From: Coptis chinensis | Lineage: Eukaryota; Streptophyta; Magnoliopsida; Ranunculales; Ranunculaceae | Reading direction: 5' to 3' | Length of the DNA: 64,000 bases | Assembly: GCA_015680905.1 (NCBI GenBank) | Contig: CM027377.1 | Location: 39,952,501 to 40,016,500 of the forward strand | Shown here: positions 44,227 to 54,715 of the stretch, piece by piece | Layout: each line of letters begins with the position of its first letter | Position numbering within the stretch: the first letter of the stretch is position 1 | Made by a program: the position numbers and the translations under genes | The notes under the pieces: model-generated | What the model saw: the letters and a program-made list of their open reading frames with translations, nothing else | Databases searched by the model: none | Told to the model about the DNA's origin: nothing

Positions 44227-46559
44227 ATCGCCCACGGGGGCGGATCACATGAGTTGTGGTAGTCAGGTTCTAGGATTTTCGTTACGTAATTTATTCAGGT
44301 GTCATACATTTATGACTCATAAACGTTTCACTATATCACGTGCATGTCAAATACATTATTGCACTAAGCCACAATATTTAGAAATGTCACCGAATATATC
44401 TCATAACCATTTTCATTCTTTCCGTGCCAATATATTATTGCACTAAGCCACAATCCCGTAGGCAAATATTCACCAATCGTATACTACCTCATAGTAGCAT
44501 CTCACATATATAATAATGGAGTGTTTATACATTTATTTCTCCCAAACATATTGCATTATATATATATATCCCAACATATTATATAATGTCACAATATCAA
44601 CGTCAAATCTTAATTAGATAATGACCACCAAATTTATACAAGCTTCCACAGCACTTTAGTATTTGATTTGTCCATACAATTTACAACATATAATGCAGCA
44701 CAATTAAACAATCCACAGTCCACAGTCCACAATCCACAATCAAAGCCCAATATATATAAGCTTTACACACTACTCACGTCAAATCTTAATTCGATAATGA
44801 CAAACAACGTTATATGATGTTCGACAATATTTTATTATTGTATTTGTCCATATTCTTAAATATGTGAAAAACGGGAAAAAGTCAACATTCCAAAGTCAAA
44901 GGTCAACGGTCAAAGTTAACGGTCAAAGTCAAAGTCTACACGTCATGGTCAAAGTCAAACTGGCATGGTCAAAGTCAAACTGGCATTTCCATGTTCGACA
45001 AGTTTAGAGTCATAGCCATGGTTCATGGCTAAGGTCAATGTGCATGGCTCATAGGCTCATGACTACGGAAACGGTTCGGACCCATCTAGCCGAGCCCAAA
45101 CCTTAGAACCCGAAAGTCTAAAAGTTGAAAGACCCATGTAGATCTATTTTAAGTCCTATGGACTGGCCCCAAGCAATATTAGAAACGGGCCCCAAAAACT
45201 TTAGACTGAACTGGCCCAAAACACCACTGAGTTCGGCCCGAAAAATCTTTAAATTAAACTGGTCCACAAAACAATCTAAGTTCTGGCCCAAAGACTTAAA
45301 ACCAAACCGGCCCAACAACTAAACAAGATAAGGCCCAAGCCTCAAGCCTAAGCCTCAAGAGAAACCGACCCAGGCCCAAGTCGTCATCTTCTCCATCAGT
45401 TCTCCTCCTCCTCCACCAAAACCGGCCACCCAAAAATCGGCCACCACTCTCCTCTTTATCATATCGATTTGACTCCCCATAACAAACCCAACAACATTAA
45501 TGAAAACAAAAAACCCAAATCGTCCAATCCCAACATCACCAAAACTAGATCTGGAAGAAATTCCCACCACCATTAATGGCTTCTCTTCGAGCTTTGACAG
45601 CCCACCCAAATTCGACCTTCCATCATACATCAACAACCAAACCCACCATACAAAAACGCAATCAAAACCAACTAAACAACCACAAAGTTTTAAAGGAAAA
45701 CTGGGCGATACTGGTCGCCGCCATTAATGCTTGTTTCAAGCTCTTACAGCCCTCACTCGACAGCCCACTACCACCATACATCAAACCCCCAACTCACAAT
45801 ACCAAATAATAGTTCAAACTACAAAAATGCCCCACCCCAGTATAGCAGTATCGACCCTTGGATCCGACCGCCATTGATGCCGGATTCCAAGCTTCGACAG
45901 CACCTTACCAGCGTCAATACCTCATATCCAACACTCCACCACAGCCACCTAACCTCATTCAATCAACCAATCCACAACAAGCCTCAACCGTTTAATACAA
46001 TCGACACCAAGTGTATAACCAAAAAAATAAAATACAAACAGTTACAAATCAGGTGAGAACCATTGTTTTATACGGGACCATTGTTTTTGTGTGTAGCGAG
46101 CTCAAGGCTCCATTAAGAGCCCAAATCAACCTTCGACAGTTCAATCTCAAATATTCGGAGTTCAACCGATTTTAAACAGTTTTAATAACGGTAGTTTTAC
46201 CACTGACAGGACGAATATTAATACCAGAATAATTAACATATTTCGTGAGATAGAAACTAATCTACTCACCTGAATGAACAGCTCGACGAATCTTCCTAGT
46301 CCGAATTGTCACGCTCCACCTCTCTGGCAAACCAGCTTCTCTCTCTGCCTCCATTTTTTTAATATTTTATTTTTCTCTGAACCCCATTTTCTAGAACAAT
46401 GTGTTTATATACTTGGGTCCGAAACCCAAGCCCAACACCGACTCGGGCCCAAAAACCAGGCCCACGTATCTCAAATCCAATCCAACCAATTTTTAAATAA
46501 ATAATTAAATTAATTAATTAATAAATAAATAAATCCGTATTTTAAATACGGGCGTTACA

Positions 46560-46564
46560 CAGTG
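46560..46564. repeat. Target duplication CAGTG, right of solo LTR
   Basis: Partner of 42985-42989. Confidence 0.85.
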
Positions 46565-46707
46565 TGTTTTCAGTATTCATGTGAACAGTGTTTTTATAAA
46601 TCAAACTTAAAAAATAAAAAACACTATTCACGTGAACAATATTTTTTTTTTGGTAATAATCTTTAATCAATCTTAAAAAGTAATTTATTTAAAAACACAA
46701 TTCACGT

Positions 46708-46743
<36 letters not shown>

Positions 46744-46987
46744 TAATAATCTTTAATCAATGTTAAAATTTAATTCTTTAATAAAAATTTTAAAAATACT
46801 GTTCACATGAATAGTGTTTTTAAATCAAGAATTACTTTTTAAGATTGATTTTAAAACAAAAACACACTGTTGACATGAATAGTGCTGTGCGAATAGTGCT
46901 AACGCCGTTAGTGAAAATAGATGGAAAATGTCTTGAGGTACTAAATTGAAACAAATTGAAAGTTCGTGGTACTAAATAATTATTAAC

Positions 46988-47379
46988 TCTCGCCAAAAAA
47001 GCGGCCCAATGAATATAATTCAAATGAAAAACTCTACCAACAAAATAATAAAAATTAGGAGATGATTCCTTAAATGGATGGCGGCCTTATCTTTCCGAAG
47101 TGATTTTTCTCTTTCATTCCGGAGTAGGGGTCCAAACTTAGCTAAATCTCAAAACATCAATCAATAAAATTACTAAATCGATTTCGGAATGAAGTGTGAT
47201 TATTCAAACCTTAAAATTTTATTTGCTTTAAATAATTCATTTTACCAACAAAAATATATATTTTTATTTATTTAAAAGCTATTAGGAGATGATTCCTTAA
47301 TTTCATGGATGAATAAATTAATTATATATAAAGCACATCCATATTATGAAATTCCAGTTCGGACATAAAAAAATATCGA
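46988..47379. other. No recognisable gene
   Basis: AT-rich intergenic DNA. The phrase AGGAGATGATTCCTTAA occurs twice (about 47057 and 47285), a hint of an old duplication. Confidence 0.35.
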
Positions 47380-47451
47380 ATCTGAATCGAATCGAAATTT
47401 TGATAATTCCCTCTTCGGATTCGAATATTTAGATATCCACTTGCACCCCTA
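47380..47451. mobile_element. hAT-type element end (fragment)
   Basis: The right end in reverse complement reads TAGGGGTGCAAGTGGATATC, a common hAT terminal sequence, preceded by GAATCTGAATCGAATCG-type repeats. A matching left end was not found. Confidence 0.45.
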
Positions 47452-47811
47452 TCCGGAGTCAAAGGAGGAGGTGTACTCCCCAAATTAATGCCCATCATAT
47501 TAGTTAAATGCTAAAGCCTTATTAGTAGCACATACCCAACTCACCCGATATAGGTAGACCCAAAACAATAAAGTCTACCCAATATAATATAACGACCCAA
47601 CATACTAACAAGCCCAATACAATAACAAGCCCAATATAAAAATAACCATCAATAAAAAAAGTCTATAATTATAGAAGTCCGCCAATAATAAACGTTATTA
47701 AAACCACGCTAAAAGTTAAAACCTGCCATATATCTAAGTAATTGACAGATTCCATTTTAATGGTTACAACCAATAAATTTGCATTAACTTTAGAAATTTC
47801 CGTGTCAAATA

Positions 47812-48295
47812 TAGGGCTGTCAATGGGCCGGACTTGAACAGGACTCACCTATGTCCAAGTCCCGTCCAAATTATATTTATATTTAGAAGGTCCAAGTCCC
47901 AGTCTAGGTCCCGTTGGACATGATCGGATTCAGGCCTAGCCTAGGTCCAATAAGGTTACATGGAAATAGTGTATTTTTTTTATTATTTCTCTAAAAAAAA
48001 CTGAAATAGAGTGTAGTAAAGACTCAAACCCAAGCCTTATATGTGGCACTGCAACACTAATTCATCAAGCCTCTTAATATTTTATGTATACTAGTAGTTA
48101 CAAATTTAATAGTACTTATTTGAAAAACTAAAAAAATAACCTTAGTTTTCGGGCAGGGCCGTTATCTGGTTGGATGGGGGTATGTCTATAACTGGCCCAA
48201 TAGTCTTATCGGACAACATTTAAGTTCTAAGTCCCTTTCTTATCGGTTCGGATTCAATCAGGCTTTGTGTCTGGTCCGGCTTATTGACAGCCCTA
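47812..48295. mobile_element. hAT-type MITE (484 bp) with 8-bp target duplication
   Basis: Left TAGGGCTGTCAATGGGCCGG; right end in reverse complement TAGGGCTGTCAATAAGCCGG. The ~22-bp terminal repeats are nearly identical. Flanks GTCAAATA (47804-47811) and GTCAAACA (48296-48303) match at 7 of 8. No coding capacity. The interior has repeated AAGTCCC / GGTCC words. This is the cleanest DNA transposon of the window for borders. Confidence 0.85.
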
Positions 48296-48303
48296 GTCAA
48301 ACA

Positions 48304-49001
48304 CCCATACCTAAAACTGTAATTACTAAATTACTTACAGAATTAGATACCAACACTCATCACCCAGATCAGTCTACAAAATATTCTATAGTAATACCGA
48401 ACTAACATATAAAATAACCAGATTACTCTTAGATAAAATACCAAGTCATTGCAATGACTTTGTTAGCTTATGATGCTAGTATGAAAATTAAGGTTCTTTC
48501 TGTTGGCTTTGTCTTTGGTGAAGGCTAACCAAGGGGAACCCATTGTCAACTTTAACACCACTAGTAACATTTGCCCAATAAAAATTAAACATAGGAATTC
48601 GAAAAGTATGATAATTCAAGCAAACCAATGTCTTTTATATAACCATAAAGAGTGAAAAAGAGGAAAAGGAAAATATAGTGAATATTGGAAACCGGGGAGT
48701 GATTTCTTATTTTGGTTTCACTTGCGACACTATTTTGTGATTGCCATCTTATTTGACATATGAACTACTTCTCAAGTCATCTGCCACTCACCATCGTACC
48801 CCATTGCTATTGGGCACCCCCTACAACATATGACCCAACACAAACAAAAGTTGTGAAGTCATCTCTTATTGGTTGGATTGGAATGACGTGGCAGAAAATA
48901 AAAAAATGAAATAACACCAAGAAACCGCGAGAAAATAAACAAATTCTTCTCTTCTTGTTTCTCTCTCCTCATTTCCCTGATTCCCCACTCCTTCCTCTTC
49001 T

Positions 49002-49003
<2 letters not shown>
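48304..49003. other. No recognisable gene; CT-rich tract before poly-A
   Basis: Intergenic, with the stretch TTCTCTCTCCTCATTTCCC (48958-48976) that resembles a plant leader. No coding frame follows because of the poly-A tract and the copia insertion. Confidence 0.35.

Positions 49004-49047
<44 letters not shown>
49004..49047. repeat. Poly-A tract, 44 bp
   Basis: 44 uninterrupted A's. No LINE or SINE body is recognised on its left, so its origin is unclear. It may mark the tail of an unseen retro-insertion or be simple slippage. Confidence 0.9.
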
Positions 49048-49049
<2 letters not shown>

Positions 49050-49165
49050 TGTTGGTGGCCGGAGAAGAAATACCAAACTATTATCAATGCGTATAAGTTT
49101 GTGAACGTTTATTAGTATTAGACTTTGAAGATCAAAATGAAAGCATATTGAAGTTACAAAGTTCA

Positions 49166-49575
49166 TGTTGTGTTATTTTGAATAAAACAAGAGGTGAACT
49201 TGGGCTTGGGATTGGGATCTCTTTGATCCCTTATCTTCTTTTTGGTAAACCATTTTCCTTAAACTGTTTCCGGATAAGTTTGGAAATAGAATTGGATATG
49301 GATTAGGAAACATAAACGTGATAGACTTGTATAATCCAATCCTTATCGGGAAACTGAAGCAGTTTTCGACAATCTGGATCTACTAAGTGCTCCACGTTTT
49401 TCTTCTATAAATACTCCTAGAGCAGCAGCTAATATGACATGCGAAAAACTATTTTCTATACTAAGTTGAGGGCTATCATAAGATCAGTATCTTGGTTCTT
49501 CTTTGGTTTATCTGCAGTAAACAAATGAGAGTCTATCTGGCTGTTGTATCTTGGAGGTTGACGTGTTTTGTCTGC
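49166..49575 (+). repeat. 5' LTR of copia element (minimum extent)
   Basis: Matches 54311-54715 over at least 405 bp, including GGTGAACTTGGGCTTGGG, TAGAATCCAATCC-type and CTATAAATACTCCTAGAG; the last contains a TATA-like CTATAAATA promoter box. The right border cannot be set because the partner LTR is interrupted. Confidence 0.8.
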
Positions 49576-50215
49576 ATAAAGAGGAACAGACGCGAAACAA
49601 CCTTTAAGAAAGTGTTTGATCCGTGCCTCAGCCAACCTTCTTATTCACAGTTTGTTCTTGTTGCAGCAATTGTTACCAACAATTTTAAGATTGTTTGACG
49701 ATGAATATGAAGAAAGGTTAAGGTTTGTTTATCGGTTTTCGTTTATGGGGTAAGCCATTACGAAGTATGAGATTTCGTTATGATTACGGGATTATTGAGA
49801 ATACTATATGCATACTATATGTTATCCTTTAATATCCTTTTACTACTAACTGTTACGGATGGTGATAAGTATTGTGATCGAAGTTTATAAACTATAGATG
49901 TCTTTATTTGGTGATGATCTTTGTTCGTTAGTGAAAATGTTTCGATGCACATGCTGAGATGCTTCCTGACCACCTTGTGAACACCATAATAATTTGCTTA
50001 TTTTTGTGTGTGAAGTTGCTGCAACTACATGATTTTTAAACTTGTAGGTTCTTTCTTATTAGCAAAGAAGGATTCAATGAAAGTAAACAAGGTGCTGATG
50101 TTTATGTGATATGATATATGGATTGAACGTGTTATTAGCTTAAAATCATATGGTCAATATATGTTCTGTTGAATGATTGCTCTAATGGATCTCTCCTTTT
50201 GTAATTCATGAGTCC

Positions 50216-50482
50216 AACTTCGAAGGGGAAGTTATCTCGGAAGAATATTCTCTCGAGTATGGAACATACATAATGGAGATGCATGTAGGAGTTGTGGAGC
50301 CAGGAGAACGTGCTCTTCTTAGTGATGATCTCATTGTGACTGGGGGTACCTTGTGTGCCGCAATCAGGCTACTTGAACGAGTTGGAGTGGTGGTGGTTGA
50401 GTGCGCCTGTCTTATTGAGTTTCCAGAGCTGAAGGGCTAGGACCGCTTAGGAGACAAACCACTTTGTTCTTTCCGACTTTGA
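50216..50482 (+). pseudogene. Adenine phosphoribosyltransferase (APRT) fragment inside copia
   Basis: APRT salvages adenine to AMP with PRPP in the cytosol and also acts on cytokinin bases. The plus-strand frame reads GEVISEEYSLEYGTYIMEM, HVGVVEPGERALLSDDLI, VTGGTLCAAIRLLERVGVV and VECACLIEFPELKG, then TAG (50438-50440), then a degraded DRLGDKPL tail. It matches the C-terminal half of plant APT1, including the PRPP-binding loop (normally (V/I)DD-x-x-(A/V)TGGTL; here SDD replaces the first residue). The N-terminal half is not recognised upstream. No intron interrupts the roughly 75 codons. It lies between the copia LTRs, so it was probably captured by the element or inserted into it. The early stop removes the last dozen or so residues. 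Confidence 0.85.
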
Positions 50483-51302
50483 AATTCGGACTACTATGAC
50501 ACTCTCAATGAAAACCACCATAACTTTCTGCTCAAACGTCGGACTTGCAAACCACTTTTTGTGTTAGAAAGTTAACTCAGAGATGTTTCTAACGGTGTAT
50601 GGCTTGAAGTCTAATTCGTCTAGAGCTTATTCAAGTTTATAGATCTTTGTGGGCTAATTTTCGTCGAATAGCGAAACGTGGTAATCCGATTTTTCAATCG
50701 GATAGATATCATATTCCTTACCAAATATATGCAATTCTTTGTTTTATATTGTGAGATGGATTAAAACATAGAATTACATGCTAGGGTTTTAATTTATGGA
50801 AATTTAAAATCTAAGTCTATATGTTATAGTTATTTATCTAGTTAATATGTTATGGCACTGGGTGTTTATTAACATGTTTTGAAAGTTTTTTCATTGACTA
50901 GATATAATTGTTTGAGATTAATTTCTCATTTGTACATATATGATCACCAAGGTTGGTGTCTTTGCTGGTAAGGGATATGCATTTAAGGAGATATTGAAGT
51001 TTGTTGATCCCACATCTAGTAGTAATGGAGCTACACTTCTATTGATATAGAACCCCACACCTTAGATGAGGTCCAACTGATGTTTGGGCCAAGTGGTGGC
51101 TAAGGTTGGGGACAGTATTAGTCTTGGGTGAGACATCTGCGAGGGTACCATGGATGGTCCCTAGGCTTAGCCCTGGTCATGCCTAACTGGTGAGACAAAG
51201 CCGATGGTTCGGTTAGACCAGTTTCGGTCCAAGGTGGAGATTGTTAGGTGTATGGACTGAATTGGATGTTGTTGATCTTAATAATCTTATACATCTACTT
51301 AC
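50483..51302 (+). other. Unassigned stretch with a second LTR-junction-like site
   Basis: Near 51215-51260 the sequence reads GTTTCGGTCCAAGGTGGAGAT then TGTTAGGTGTATGG. An AAGGTGGAGAT polypurine tract followed by TGTTRG is the usual internal/3'LTR junction of many plant copia elements. Here it precedes the integrase remnant by only about 60 bp. It suggests a chimeric join of two copia pieces. The rest has no recognised coding content. Confidence 0.4.
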
Positions 51303-52327
51303 ATGATTTCTTGTTCTATTAATGTTTGGCATGGTAGATTATGTCATATTAATAGAAAATATGTTAAGAACATGAACATACTTGGTTTAATTCCTAATTT
51401 GAATGATGATGATTTTGTATACGGTGAATCTTGCACTAATGCCAAAATCACAAAGAAGCATTACAAATCAGTTAAAAGAAATACAAATCTGCTAGACTTG
51501 GTATACACTGATATTTGTGAGCTTGAAGGTGTTCTGACTAGAGGTGGTAAAAGATATTTTATTACGTTCATTGATGGTTGCTCGAAATTTACATATGTTT
51601 AATTGTTGAAGATAAAAAGTGGTATATTTTATGCTTTTAAAGCTTATGTATTTGAGGTTCAAAATCAGCATGATAGGAACATTAAAGTAATTCAAAGTGA
51701 TTGAGGTACTGGATATGGTTATGCTGATTTTAATCTTTTTCTTGCAATCACATGGTATTATTCATGAGATGATAGCTCCTTATTCACCTAAAACGAATAG
51801 AGTAGATGAAAGAAAGAACATAACACTTAAAGGGATTAATTGTTGTTATGTTGCTTAGTTTTGGAGCACCCTCAAATTTGTGGAGGAAGCTGTTTTGATT
51901 ATTAGCTATATATGTGTTGGATAGAATTGCTAATTCTAATACAAAGGTTACACTTTATGAGCTATTGAAGAACAGGAAGCCTAATTTGAGTTACTCCAGA
52001 ATATGGGGATGTTTGGCTTTTGTAAGGAAGCATGATCCCAAGATCTCAAAGCTTGAGAGCAAAGCTTATGAGTGTGTCGTTTTAGGCAATGCTATGGAGA
52101 GCAATGCCTACGTTTTTCTAGATATGAAGAGTAATATTTTTGTTGATCATCTTATATTGAGTTTCTTGAAGATAGATTTCCATATTTATCTAGAAATAAT
52201 GGGGATGCTAGTGGAGGTAGTATCTTCCAAGGCCCCTAATAATGATGTTTCTGACATTGACATATCTAGATTGCATGATAGGATCATAGACACAGAAGAT
52301 GAACCTAGAAGATATAAAAGAGCTTAG
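51303..52327 (+). pseudogene. copia GAG-pre-integrase and integrase remnant
   Basis: VWHGRLCHINRKYVKNM (the WH-x-RLGH zinc-binding type), then LLDLVYTDICELEGVLTRGGKRYFITFIDGCSKFTYV, which is the start of the integrase core with its first catalytic Asp region. Further on, 51914-52327 contains LYELLKNRKPNLSYSRIWGC, the conserved copia integrase C-terminal motif. It is decayed, with many breaks. Confidence 0.85.
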
Positions 52328-52422
52328 GGTCACTAAGGTTTTGGGACCCAACTTTGTCACTGTACTTTGGAAGGAGATCCCTCCTCCATTGAAGAAGCTC
52401 TCACATCTTTTGATTTCGAGTT

Positions 52423-53520
52423 TTGGAGAGAAGTCATGTAAGAGAGATTGATTCTCTCATGGAAAACAAAACTTGGAAACTTGTTGATTTGCCTATTGGT
52501 TGTAAAACTATAGGAATCAAATGGGTTTTAAGAAGGAAGTTTAAAACCGATGGTTCAGTGGATAAGTTTAAAGCAAGACTTGTTATCAAAGGCTTTAGAC
52601 AGAGAGAGAACTTGGTTTCTTTGACACGTATTCACCTGTTATGAGGATAACATCCATTAGAGTACTATTTTCTATTGATGATGTTCATAATCTTGTTATT
52701 CATCAGATGGATGTTAAGACAACCTTTCTAAACGGAGATTTAGAATAAGAGATTTATATGGATCAGCCAATAGGTTACGTGGAACCAGGTAATAGTAAAA
52801 AGGTATGCAGATTACTTAAGTCACTTTATGGGTTGAAACATGCTCCTAAATAGTGGCATGAAAAGTTTGATAACTTTATAATTACTAGTGGGTTCAAGAT
52901 AAACGAAAGTGACAAGTGCATTTATTATAAGTACTCTGATGGGATATGTGTTATTATATGCTTATATGTTGATGATCTACTAATCTTTGGTTCCAATTTA
53001 CATGTTGTAAAAGAAACCAAGAACTTGTTGTCTTCTAACTTTGATATGAAGGACTTAGGTGAGGTTGATATAATATTGGGAATCAAAATTACAAGATCGT
53101 CTGATGGCATATGGCTAGATCAGTCACACTACATTGAGAAAATGTTGAAGAAGTATAACTACTTCGTTTGCGTGACTGTGAGTACTCCTTTTGATCCCTG
53201 TGTTAAATTATTTGCGAATAATGGTGAACCTGTAAATCAAAAGGAATATGCAAGTATCATTGGTAGTTTAAGATATGCTACAGATTGTATAAGACCTGAC
53301 ATTGCCTATGTAGTAGGTGTTATTTTCAGGTATACTAGCAGGCAATAGAATCGGATTGGAACATCCTTTCAGAAGACTCCGAGGTCACCAGTGGCTATGT
53401 GTTTAGCATTGGTGAAGGTGTTGTATCTTGGAAGTCCAAGAAACATACCATAATAGCATAGTATGCTATGGAGTCTGAGATTATTGCTTTGGCTAGTACG
53501 AGTGAAGAAGCTAGTTGAGT
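52423..53520 (+). pseudogene. copia reverse transcriptase and RNase H remnant
   Basis: WKLVDLPIGCKTIGIKWV and KFKARLVIKGFRQRE open the reverse transcriptase. The active-site region CLYVDDLLIFG lies near 52960. FDMKDLGEVDIILGIKI and EYASIIGSLRYATDCIRPDIAY follow (53025-53348). RNase H-like SGYVFSIGEGVVSWKSKK is at about 53390-53450. The sequences fit the Tork-type group of Ty1/copia, but that lineage call is tentative. It is a broken fossil. Confidence 0.85.
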
Positions 53521-54310
53521 ACTAGGCTTTCTTATTCACATACTAGTATAAGATAGACAGTATTAGTTACAATGATACTTTGTTGATAGCATGACAACTA
53601 TTACTGGGAGAGTCCATATTATTTTGATTTTGTGAGATCTGAAGATAACCTTGCAGATTCACAAACCAAAGCTCTGGCTAGAGATACAATGTGGATTGCT
53701 CTACTAGCATGGGACTGAAGCCAATTGAAAGATGAACATCTATGATGGTAACCCAACCTAGGAACTAGAGATCCCAAGAACTAGGTTCAAAGGGAAGAAC
53801 AAGTCATAGAATGTTAGATATGAGACATGCATTGTTACTTATCTGTCTCATAGTTGAATATTAAAATGTATGAAATCCTGTAGCGATAAATAGAGGTTGA
53901 GGTTTTCTGAGAAAAACTCTTAATGAAGTTCTATGGTCCTTATGGGTGGAGTGCATAGCTAAAGGAGCACTCTTGATAGATTCACCTAGTGAATGTGAAA
54001 GTAGAGGCTGGTTTTTATGAGAATGAGGGCTGATTCTCTAGATCATTCACGAATCCAGGAGAACACAGGGCCTTTAATGTGCAGAACATGAAAGGAGAAC
54101 ACTGATATGTTGTGCGTGATTATAACTTATTGTATACTCAAGACCTAAGTTTAAGACTTAGTCACTTATGGCTCTTATACTTTGAGTAATTTTCACTACG
54201 TAAAGGTTTAAGTTGTGGACACCTTCATCTATGCATAACATGTTGATATTGATATTGATTACCTTTAAGTATATTTTCTATTTTGTTTTTATCAAAAATA
54301 AGTGAGGGAT

Positions 54311-54715
54311 TGTTGTGTTATTTTGAATAAAACAAGAGGTGAACTTGGGCTTGGGCTCTCTTTGATCCCTTTATCTTCTTTTTGGTAAACCATTTTCTTT
54401 AAACTGTTTCGAATAAGTTTGGAAACAGAATTGGATATGGATTAGGAAACAGAAACGTGATAGACTTGTAGAATCCAATCCTTATCGGGAAACTGAAACA
54501 GTTCCTACAATCCAGATCTACTAAGTGCTCCACGTTTTTCCTCTATAAATACTCCTAGAGCAGCAGCTAATATGACATGCGAAAAACTATTTTCTATACT
54601 AAGTTGAGGGCTATCATAAGATCATGTATCGTGGTTCTTCTTTTCTTCTTTGGTTTATCTACAGTAAACAAAGGAGAGTCTATCTGGCTGTTGTATCCTG
54701 GAGGTTGAAGCGTTT
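54311..54715 (+). repeat. 3' LTR of copia element (left part)
   Basis: Starts TGTTGTGTTATTTTG directly after AAGTGAGGGAT and is similar to 49166-49575. It stops at CGTTT, where the Tekay-like LTR begins; the continuation should lie to the right of the window. Confidence 0.8.

Larger units (their letters stand above)
42990..46559 (-). repeat. Solo LTR, Tekay/Del-like Ty3/gypsy (3.57 kb)
   Basis: Ends TGTCACACCCCGAATTTCG and AATACGGGCGTTACA, with CAGTG on both sides. On the minus strand it begins TGTAACGCCCGTATTT and ends GGGGTGTGACA, the typical form of plant Tekay/Del LTRs. It is laid out like the LTRs at 54716-59555 and 60049-64000 (a GGGTCAGCA ... GTGTGAGTAG block and a TAGTTCCTCC block) but is otherwise diverged. 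No internal region is present, so it is a relic of LTR-LTR recombination. Open frames inside (43988-44446, 45355-46056 and others) are low-complexity or family-name-like repeats, not genes. Confidence 0.8.
42781..46978. mobile_element. MULE-type foldback element split by a solo LTR
   Basis: Inverted arms: left TATTTAGTACCACGAACTTT ... TTTCAATTTAGTACCTCAAG (42781-42989); the right arm is the reverse complement at about 46780-46978. The arms continue through TCACTAACG and repeated GTGAACAGTGT / ACTATTCACGTGAACA words. The element itself is only about 0.62 kb once the 3.57-kb inserted LTR is set aside. Imperfect 9-bp flanking duplication. No coding capacity of its own. The right part also holds a 32-T run (46711-46742). 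Confidence 0.65.
49166..54715 (+). mobile_element. Ty1/copia element, decayed (3' LTR interrupted)
   Basis: Direct repeats beginning TGTTGTGTTATTTTG at 49166 and 54311 are the LTRs. A polypurine stretch AAGTGAGGGAT directly precedes the 3' copy. Order on the plus strand: LTR, unassigned stretch, APRT-like fragment (50216-50482), GAG-pre-integrase/integrase remnant (51303-52327), reverse transcriptase (52423-53350), RNase H (53350-53520), polypurine tract, LTR. Integrase before reverse transcriptase is the copia order. I see no clear gag. There are many breaks, so it is an old fossil, although the LTRs remain similar. The 3' LTR is cut at 54716 by the Tekay-like LTR. Confidence 0.8.

Noticed and set aside
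43988-44446. 152-codon plus-strand open frame
   Set aside because: Kept open by three ~91-bp tandem units in the solo LTR.
45355-46056. Several overlapping open frames, both strands (Gly-rich and Pro/Thr-rich)
   Set aside because: Lie within the solo LTR, low-complexity composition, no domain.
48866-49166. LINE or processed-gene insertion ending in the 44-bp poly-A
   Set aside because: No reverse transcriptase, SINE body or gene-like sequence precedes the tract and no flanking duplication was found.
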